Shown piece after piece: positions 58,321 through 64,000 of a stretch of 64,000 nt of DNA. Below the pieces are notes generated by a model. It had not been told where the DNA came from and made no database searches. It worked only from the letters and a program-made list of their open reading frames with translations. Location of the stretch: assembly GCA_900100245.1 (NCBI GenBank), contig FNEU01000009.1:1-64000 (forward strand), given 5' to 3'. Origin of the DNA: Lachnospiraceae bacterium G41 (GTDB taxonomy: Bacteria > Bacillota > Clostridia > Lachnospirales > Lachnospiraceae). Position 1 is the first letter of the stretch; the number at the start of each line of letters is the position of its first letter. Position numbers and translations under genes: made by a program.

Positions 58321-60750
58321 ATGGGCAGAAGAATTTATCTTAACAACGACTGGTATTTCAACGAATGTTTTTCCGATGAAATGTTACAGTCCGGTTACGA
58401 CTTTAAGAAAAACACATGTGTGAGAATTCCTCACACCGTAAAAGAAACTCCCCTGCATTATTTTGATGAGCATGAATATCAGAAAGTTGCGGCGTACTTC
58501 AGGGTTATTAATGCGCCCGAAGAATGGCGCGGTAAGGATGTTTTTCTGACATTCGACGGTGTTTTGCATTCATGCATGGTTTATATTAACGAAAAAGAAG
58601 CGGCGACTCATTTATGCGGTTATACCGCTTTTACAATAAATCTCTGCGATTATTTAAAATTCGGCGAAGACAATATTATCATGGTTAAAGCCGACAGCAG
58701 AGAAGATCAGAATTTACCTCCCTTTGGGTTTGTAATCGATTACATGACCTACGGAGGCATCTACAGAGACGTCTATGTCGACGTAAAAGAAAAGGCACAT
58801 TTCGATGATGTTTTTGTATCGGGCGATGCGAACGGTAATCTTCGCGTACAAATATCCGCGAGCAAAGATGCCAACGGAATGATAATCGAAAATTCTCTTA
58901 TTTCCCTTAAGAAAAACGAAGACGGAATACTTGTTTCTACTGACGAAAAAATACTCGGCGAAGCAGAATATTATCCCGATGAAGGAAGTAACGAATCCGT
59001 TAAAACTTATAAGGTTGAAAGTCCCGCGATTTGGGATACGGTGCATCCAAACCTTTATATTTTACGAAGCGTTTTAAAGGATGCGGCGGGGAAAGCAGTC
59101 GATGAAAGCAAAGTAAGATTTGGTTTCAGAAGCATTTTATTTAAAGCCGACGGATTCTATTTAAACGGCGAAAAGTTTAAAATACGCGGCCTTAACCGTC
59201 ATCAGAGTTATCCTTACGTCGGATATGCAATGCCTAAAAGCGCACAGGCAAACGATGCAAAGATCCTAAAAGAAGAACTCGGCCTTAATGCCGTTCGTAC
59301 ATCGCATTATCCGCAGTCGCATTACTTCCTCGATGCATGTGATGAAATCGGACTCCTTGTATTTACGGAGATTCCGGGCTGGCAGCATATCGGTGATGAA
59401 GAATGGAAAGATATCGCAGTTGAAAATGTAAAAGATATGGTGCTTCAGTACAGAAATCATACATCGATTATTTTATGGGGTGTACGAATTAACGAATCGG
59501 TGGAGGACGATGAATTTTACAAACGTACCAACGAGGCAGCGCACTCACTTGATCCGACGAGACAGACCGGCGGTGTAAGATGCTATAAAAAATCAAATCT
59601 CCTCGAGGATGTATACACATACAACGATTTTATCCACAGCGGAGGCAATCAGGGGTGCGATAAAAAATCCGCCGTTACAAGCGATATGAGCAAGGGTTAT
59701 TTTATCAGCGAATACATGGGACATATGTTCCCGACGAAAGCGTTCGACTGGGAAGAGCACAGGCTCGAGGATGCGATAAGACATGCGAGGGTTTTAAACG
59801 ATGTATCCGCGAATGACGATATAGCGGGAAGCTTCGGCTGGTGCATGTTTGATTACAATACGCACAAGGACTTCGGAAGCGGCGACCGTATCTGTTATCA
59901 CGGCGTAACCGACATGTTCAGAAATCCGAAGATGGCTGCATATGTATACGCCGAAATGCAGGATGAAAATCCCGTGCTCGAGATAAGCTCATCGATGGAT
60001 ATCGGCGAGCACCCGGGGTGCAATCGAAACGAGACATATATTTTCACAAATGCCGATTCGGTTAAGATGTATAAAAACGACAATTTCATCAAGGAATACA
60101 TACATGAAAACAGGCAGTTTAAGAGTCTTTACCATCCGCCGATAAAAGTGGACGACTATATCGGAGACGTGCTTGAAAAGGCGGAGAATATGTCACCCGC
60201 GCAGGCAAAGGACGTAAAAGATATTTTAAACGAAGTCGCTAAATTCGGACTGTATAAAATGACGACCTCGGCGAAGCTCAAAGCCGCAAAACTCATGCTT
60301 TTCCACCACATGAAAATGGATGATGCGGTACAGCTTTACAACAAGTACGTCGGTGACTGGGGCGGCAGCGCAACCACCTACAGATTCGAAGCAATCAAGG
60401 ATGGAAAGGTCGTAAAAGAACTTAGAAAAGCGCCGATGACCAAAGTGAATTTCGAAATAAAAGCAGACCATACCGATCTTAAGGAAGACAACACATACGA
60501 TGTATCCTGCATACGAATAAAGGCGGTTGATGAAAACGGCAATCTGTTGAATTACTTTAACGATCCCGTAATTCTTTCGATAGAAGGTGACGCTGCAATC
60601 ATAGGACCAACTGTTATTTCCTTGTCGGGCGGTATGGGTGGAACCTATGTTAAGAGTATCGGAAAGGCCGGCAAAGCGAAGCTTACGGTGAGCGATAATT
60701 ACGGAAAAGTCATGGGGATGACAGATTTTAATATAGCAATAAATGATTAA
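58321..60750 (+). CDS. Glycoside hydrolase family 2, beta-galactosidase-like
   Basis: 809 residues from ATG 58321 with GTGAGGG upstream; the GTG at 58309 is part of that site. Jelly-roll and Ig-like domains fill about 1-290, then the barrel with FKIRGLNRHQSYPYVGYAMP, acid/base Glu392 in ILWGVRINES, and nucleophile Glu464 in GYFISEYMGH. The C-terminal ~210 residues are an added beta-sandwich region. There is no signal peptide, so it is intracellular and splits imported lactose or galacto-oligosaccharides. It follows galK-like by 38 nt. Confidence 0.9.
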   Translation: MGRRIYLNNDWYFNECFSDEMLQSGYDFKKNTCVRIPHTVKETPLHYFDEHEYQKVAAYFRVINAPEEWRGKDVFLTFDGVLHSCMVYINEKEAATHLCGYTAFTINLCDYLKFGEDNIIMVKADSREDQNLPPFGFVIDYMTYGGIYRDVYVDVKEKAHFDDVFVSGDANGNLRVQISASKDANGMIIENSLISLKKNEDGILVSTDEKILGEAEYYPDEGSNESVKTYKVESPAIWDTVHPNLYILRSVLKDAAGKAVDESKVRFGFRSILFKADGFYLNGEKFKIRGLNRHQSYPYVGYAMPKSAQANDAKILKEELGLNAVRTSHYPQSHYFLDACDEIGLLVFTEIPGWQHIGDEEWKDIAVENVKDMVLQYRNHTSIILWGVRINESVEDDEFYKRTNEAAHSLDPTRQTGGVRCYKKSNLLEDVYTYNDFIHSGGNQGCDKKSAVTSDMSKGYFISEYMGHMFPTKAFDWEEHRLEDAIRHARVLNDVSANDDIAGSFGWCMFDYNTHKDFGSGDRICYHGVTDMFRNPKMAAYVYAEMQDENPVLEISSSMDIGEHPGCNRNETYIFTNADSVKMYKNDNFIKEYIHENRQFKSLYHPPIKVDDYIGDVLEKAENMSPAQAKDVKDILNEVAKFGLYKMTTSAKLKAAKLMLFHHMKMDDAVQLYNKYVGDWGGSATTYRFEAIKDGKVVKELRKAPMTKVNFEIKADHTDLKEDNTYDVSCIRIKAVDENGNLLNYFNDPVILSIEGDAAIIGPTVISLSGGMGGTYVKSIGKAGKAKLTVSDNYGKVMGMTDFNIAIND

Positions 60751-60805
60751 AAGTATTCGTTTCTGATAATGAGGAGAATTCTTAAATGGAAACGGAGGGA
60801 GTAAT

Positions 60806-62653
60806 ATGAAGCTTGGATTTAAAGAGAAATTTGCATACGGAATAGGAGCGGTCGGAAAAGACATGGTTTACATGCTTTCCGCAAGCTACATCCTTTATTA
60901 TTATCAGGACATCATGGGCGTTTCCGCATGGGTAATGGGTATCATTCTTCTGATAGCCAGAGTTTTTGATGCGTTTAACGATCCACTTATGGGAGTGCTC
61001 GTTGCAAAAACCAAAACAAAATTCGGCAAATTCAGACCGTGGCTCTTCATCGGTACGCTTACAAATGCAGTGGTACTCTTCTTCATGTTTGCGGCGCCGC
61101 CCTCACTTAATGCAAAAGGCATGATAGCTTACGCCGCTGTATTTTACATTCTCTGGGGCGTTACATATACCATGATGGATATTCCTTACTGGTCAATGGT
61201 TCCCGCATTTACGGAGTCCGGTAAAGAACGAGAGAACATGTCCGCACTCGGCAGAAGCTGCGCAGGTGTGGGTTCTGCAATCATTACAATCGTCACTGTT
61301 CTTGCGGTAGCAGCCATCGGTAACTTCGCACTTTCCAAAACAAACGATAATGTAACAAAACAATTTAATAATACATTCGATTATGACGGCGTGAGTGCTT
61401 ACGTTGCAGAACTTGACGAAGCAGGCAACACTACAGGTAACGTGAAAGAAATCAGCCACGTTAAGATCGATGTAAAAGCCAGTGCAAAAGAGTTTGAAAA
61501 CGAAACATCTTTTAACAACAGTAACTGTAATTTTGACGTTTTCTTTAAAAATGCAAAAGGATATACAACCGGCCAATATACAAAAGATGACTGTTCTATG
61601 GATATCGTTACTGACGACTTAAACTATACGGCTTTGGCAGTAATCTATCTTTCAAGTGACAAGTTCGGGAAGATAGACAATGAAGAAAGTTCTATGAATA
61701 TGAATATTACTTCCACCAAGGAAGTTGACCGACTGGGCTTTAAATATTTCTCTTTGATCGTTGCGATTCTTTTCTTCGTATTCATCCTGATTACCTGCCT
61801 TTTCATAAAAGAAAAGTCGACCGTGGATGTACAGACAGCAAGTATCGGCGATATGTTTAAGGCGCTCGTTCAAAACGATCAGGCCATGGCGATTGTTATT
61901 ACCATTGTGCTTGTAAACTCGTCCGTTTATATTACTTCCAACCTGCTTATTTACTTTTTTAAATACGATATAGGCGGCGCTTCATGGCAGGGCAATTACA
62001 CGCTCTTTAATACTTTCGGAGGCGGCATTCAAATCCTTGCGATGATGCTTTTCTTCCCGATTATGAGGAAATTCATCAATACGCTTAAGATGTTTTATGT
62101 ATCCGTTATTTCCGCCATATTCGGATATGTTGTTTTACTTGTAATGGCACTCTCGGGAGTAAATTCGGTTTATCTTTTCTTCGTTCCCGGATTTTTCATC
62201 TTCGGTGCTGTTGGTCTTTTAAACGTCCTTGTTACAGTTTTTCTTGCCAATACCGTTGATTACGGCGAGATTAAAAACAACAGAAGAGACGAATCGGTTA
62301 TCTTCTCCATGCAGACCTTCGTGGTTAAGCTTGCATCAGGTATCGCAGCACTTGCTGCGGCAGTGAGCCTTTCGGTATTTAACATAAGCAAAACCGACGT
62401 AAGCTTTGAGGCTGTTGACGGAAGTCTTATAACTGGTCTTAAGACAATGATAGAAAACTTACAGGCAAGCGGTGCAGTTTCGGTATCGGGCGGTTCAATC
62501 ATAGGACTCAGATTTGTGATGACCGTTCTTCCGATGATAGTGCTTGTAATCGCGCTCTTTATCTTCAAGGCAAAATATAAACTGAATGATGAGAAACTTG
62601 CTGAGATTACCGGCAAGATAAAAGAAAGACGCGATGCAACTTCAAAAGAATAA
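60806..62653 (+). CDS. GPH-type sugar:cation symporter with extra extracellular domain
   Basis: 615 residues, against about 450-480 in the glycoside-pentoside-hexuronide (MelB/LacS) family. FKEKFAYGIGAVGKDMVYML, then DIMGVSAWVMGIILLIARVF, DAFNDPLMGVLVAKTKTKFG and KFRPWLFIG are the family start. Between TM5 (about 152-172) and TM6 (about 312-335) lies a soluble insert of about 135 residues, Asn/Thr/Asp-rich with two Cys (241, 263), predicted outside. The loop between the last two spans is also long. It imports galactosides for the enzymes on either side. RBS GGAGGG. Confidence 0.85.
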   Translation: MKLGFKEKFAYGIGAVGKDMVYMLSASYILYYYQDIMGVSAWVMGIILLIARVFDAFNDPLMGVLVAKTKTKFGKFRPWLFIGTLTNAVVLFFMFAAPPSLNAKGMIAYAAVFYILWGVTYTMMDIPYWSMVPAFTESGKERENMSALGRSCAGVGSAIITIVTVLAVAAIGNFALSKTNDNVTKQFNNTFDYDGVSAYVAELDEAGNTTGNVKEISHVKIDVKASAKEFENETSFNNSNCNFDVFFKNAKGYTTGQYTKDDCSMDIVTDDLNYTALAVIYLSSDKFGKIDNEESSMNMNITSTKEVDRLGFKYFSLIVAILFFVFILITCLFIKEKSTVDVQTASIGDMFKALVQNDQAMAIVITIVLVNSSVYITSNLLIYFFKYDIGGASWQGNYTLFNTFGGGIQILAMMLFFPIMRKFINTLKMFYVSVISAIFGYVVLLVMALSGVNSVYLFFVPGFFIFGAVGLLNVLVTVFLANTVDYGEIKNNRRDESVIFSMQTFVVKLASGIAALAAAVSLSVFNISKTDVSFEAVDGSLITGLKTMIENLQASGAVSVSGGSIIGLRFVMTVLPMIVLVIALFIFKAKYKLNDEKLAEITGKIKERRDATSKE

Positions 62654-62668
62654 TTTAGATGAATGATG

Positions 62669-62698
62669 GTGCCTGGCTCACGCAGTGTGCCTGGCTCC
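62669..62698 (+). repeat. Dispersed GTGCCTGGCTC repeat, copy 5
   Basis: GTGCCTGGCTC, ACGCAGT, GTGCCTGGCTCC. It lies 16 nt after the symporter stop and 18 nt before the alpha-galactosidase start, the same placement as copies 3 and 4. Confidence 0.8.
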
Positions 62699-62716
62699 GA
62701 CAAAAAGGTAGAAATT

Positions 62717-64000
62717 ATGATACTCACAAAAGACGGCAGATTTGTACTTTCAACCAACAATACAACATATGCTTTTGACACACTTGCGACCGGTCATTTA
62801 GAGCATCTTTATTACGGCGCGCGCATAGATTTTTCAGACGATCTAAAAGAGTTTGAAGTAATCAAACCAAAGCGTGAATTCGCTCCCGGAAATGTCATCT
62901 CGTATGATGAAGAGCATCAGTCATTTGCGCCCGAAGATACATGCTTTGAAATATCATCATCCGGCAAGGGAGATTTGCGTTCTCCTTTTGTTGGCATAGT
63001 ACATTATGACGGCAGCAGAACAAGTGATTTTATCTACGAAAGTCATGAGATAAAAAAGGGTAAAGAAGAGAGAAAAACTCTGCCCGGTTCGTATGATGAA
63101 AACGGAGCCTGCGAGACTCTTATTATCACCCTAAAAGATAAAAGCTACGATGTAAAACTTTTATTATATTACGTGGTTTACGAAGACAAGGATGTCATTG
63201 CAAGATACGCCGATTTAATCAACGAGGGCGAGGAAGAAATAAAGCTTGAAAGGCTTTTAAGTCTTCAGCTTGATATGAATGAATCGGACTATGAGGGCAT
63301 ATTCTTTGCGGGAGCATGGGCAAGAGAAATGCAAAGCTACAGGACACGCATTTCAAATGGTATGCATGTAAGCCGAAGCAACACGGGTACGAGTTCAAGC
63401 CGCGCTAATCCGTTTTTTATGATTGCAAAAGAAGAGACCACTGAAGACATTGGTGAGTGCTTCGGATTTAATCTTATCTACAGCGGAAACCATATGGAAA
63501 TAACCGATGCGAATTCGTTTGGAAAGGTGCGTATTCAGTCGGGAATCAACGATGAGGGATTTTTATATTCTCTTAAAAAAGGCGAAATCTTCGAAGCGCC
63601 GGAAGCTGTTATGTGCTATTCGGACAAAGGATTTAATCTTTTAAGCAACCGCCTCCATGAGTTTGTAAGAGAGAATATTGTTCGCGGCGAATGGAAGAAG
63701 AAAGAACGCCCTGTGTTAATTAATAACTGGGAAGCCACATACTTTAAATTCGATGAGGATAAGCTCGTAAAAATAGCGAAAAAAGCCGCCGAGGTCGGCA
63801 TCGAATTATTCGTAATGGATGACGGATGGTTCGGCGAGAGAAACGACGATACTTCTTCATTGGGCGACTGGGAAGTTAACAAAAAGAAAATACCGGGCGG
63901 CCTTGAAGGACTGTGTAAAAAAATCAACAAACTCGGTCTTTCATTCGGACTCTGGGTTGAGCCTGAAATGGTCAATGTGAAGAGCAAGTTATACGAAGCA
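62717..64000 (+). CDS. Alpha-galactosidase, GH36 (cut by the window end)
   Basis: The first 428 residues of a protein that in this family has about 720-740. The N-terminal super-sandwich domain begins MILTKDGRFVLSTNNTTYAF, then HLEHLYYGARIDF. The barrel begins RPVLINNWEATYFKFDEDKL, then ELFVMDDGWFGERNDDTSSL, then GLSFGLWVEPEMVN. The KWDMNR nucleophile segment lies beyond the window. The enzyme removes alpha-1,6-galactose from melibiose or raffinose-type sugars, and no signal peptide indicates intracellular action. RBS AAAAAGGTAG. Confidence 0.92.
   Translation, partial: MILTKDGRFVLSTNNTTYAFDTLATGHLEHLYYGARIDFSDDLKEFEVIKPKREFAPGNVISYDEEHQSFAPEDTCFEISSSGKGDLRSPFVGIVHYDGSRTSDFIYESHEIKKGKEERKTLPGSYDENGACETLIITLKDKSYDVKLLLYYVVYEDKDVIARYADLINEGEEEIKLERLLSLQLDMNESDYEGIFFAGAWAREMQSYRTRISNGMHVSRSNTGTSSSRANPFFMIAKEETTEDIGECFGFNLIYSGNHMEITDANSFGKVRIQSGINDEGFLYSLKKGEIFEAPEAVMCYSDKGFNLLSNRLHEFVRENIVRGEWKKKERPVLINNWEATYFKFDEDKLVKIAKKAAEVGIELFVMDDGWFGERNDDTSSLGDWEVNKKKIPGGLEGLCKKINKLGLSFGLWVEPEMVNVKSKLYEA

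Noticed and set aside
60226-60864. 212-codon minus-strand frame over the end of the GH2 gene and start of the symporter
   Set aside because: Shadow of two well-supported plus-strand genes, with no recognisable protein motif.
62260-62781. 173-codon minus-strand frame
   Set aside because: Shadow of the symporter and alpha-galactosidase genes; hydrophobic composition comes from the complement of membrane codons.

Overview
The window looks like a chromosomal segment from an anaerobic Firmicute of the Lachnospiraceae type (Butyrivibrio/Roseburia/Lachnospira-like; genus not resolvable by eye). Supporting signs are moderate A+T content, strong GGAGG ribosome binding sites, many lipoproteins with a clear lipobox, surface-protein repeats of the FDPxYY...YGxxEGR type, a T-box leader, and a stand-alone TrpB2-type tryptophan synthase. 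I see no rRNA, tRNA, CRISPR array or prophage. The only transposon trace is the 3' end of an IS110-type transposase at the left edge.

Layout. (1) 1-10.4 kb is an accessory, partly decaying region: the IS110 tail, small enzymes (DUF4111 nucleotidyltransferase, nitroreductase, two-domain ASCH/pyrophosphatase-like protein, GNAT, FMN reductase) and three large lipoproteins with calcium-loop-like DxDxDG..EL motifs. Two broken genes lie on either side of the second lipoprotein: an internally deleted HAD hydrolase and the first 36 codons of a cobalamin C20-methyltransferase. (2) 10.4-16 kb: an array of five 63-bp hairpin units, then a hybrid histidine kinase, prolyl-tRNA synthetase and a Nudix hydrolase. 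(3) 16-24.3 kb: four tandem paralogous lipoproteins ending in a transglutaminase-like fold without its Cys and His, converging on a TIR/transmembrane/beta-propeller protein. (4) 24.6-39 kb: aldo/keto reductase, a membrane-protein pair, larE-larB-larC for the nickel-pincer nucleotide cofactor, an L,D-transpeptidase, a spermidine-synthase-like membrane protein, a MATE exporter, and a DUF697 GTPase. (5) 39.2-47.7 kb: one aromatic amino acid operon, pheA-aroB-aroC-aroE/K fusion-aroQ-aroA-tyrA-aroF. It holds every step from DAHP synthesis to chorismate plus the branch enzymes to phenylpyruvate and 4-hydroxyphenylpyruvate. It is preceded by a Phe/Tyr-rich leader peptide and an intrinsic terminator, i.e. 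a ribosome-mediated attenuator. (6) 48.2-50 kb: a tryptophan-specific T-box (specifier TGG) in front of trpB. (7) 50-53.8 kb: small accessory genes, a second array of four 63-bp hairpins, and an orphan 61-codon gene with its own promoter and terminator. (8) 53.9-56.9 kb: a sulfur assimilation unit (metY-like, cysK, Rrf2 regulator) preceded by a cysteine-rich leader peptide and two operator-like dyads. (9) 57-64 kb: galactoside use: galactokinase-family protein, GH2 beta-galactosidase, a GPH symporter with a large extra domain, and an alpha-galactosidase cut by the window end.

The items most worth attention are: two hairpin arrays that share a 63-bp period and start with a genuine terminator but have different stems; the aromatic leader attenuator; the cysteine-rich leader peptide in front of metY; and the four tandem pseudo-transglutaminase lipoproteins. 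Three amino acid pathways here (Phe/Tyr, Trp, Cys/Met) each appear to be sensed by a different device: a peptide attenuator, a T-box, and a Cys leader combined with an Rrf2 repressor.
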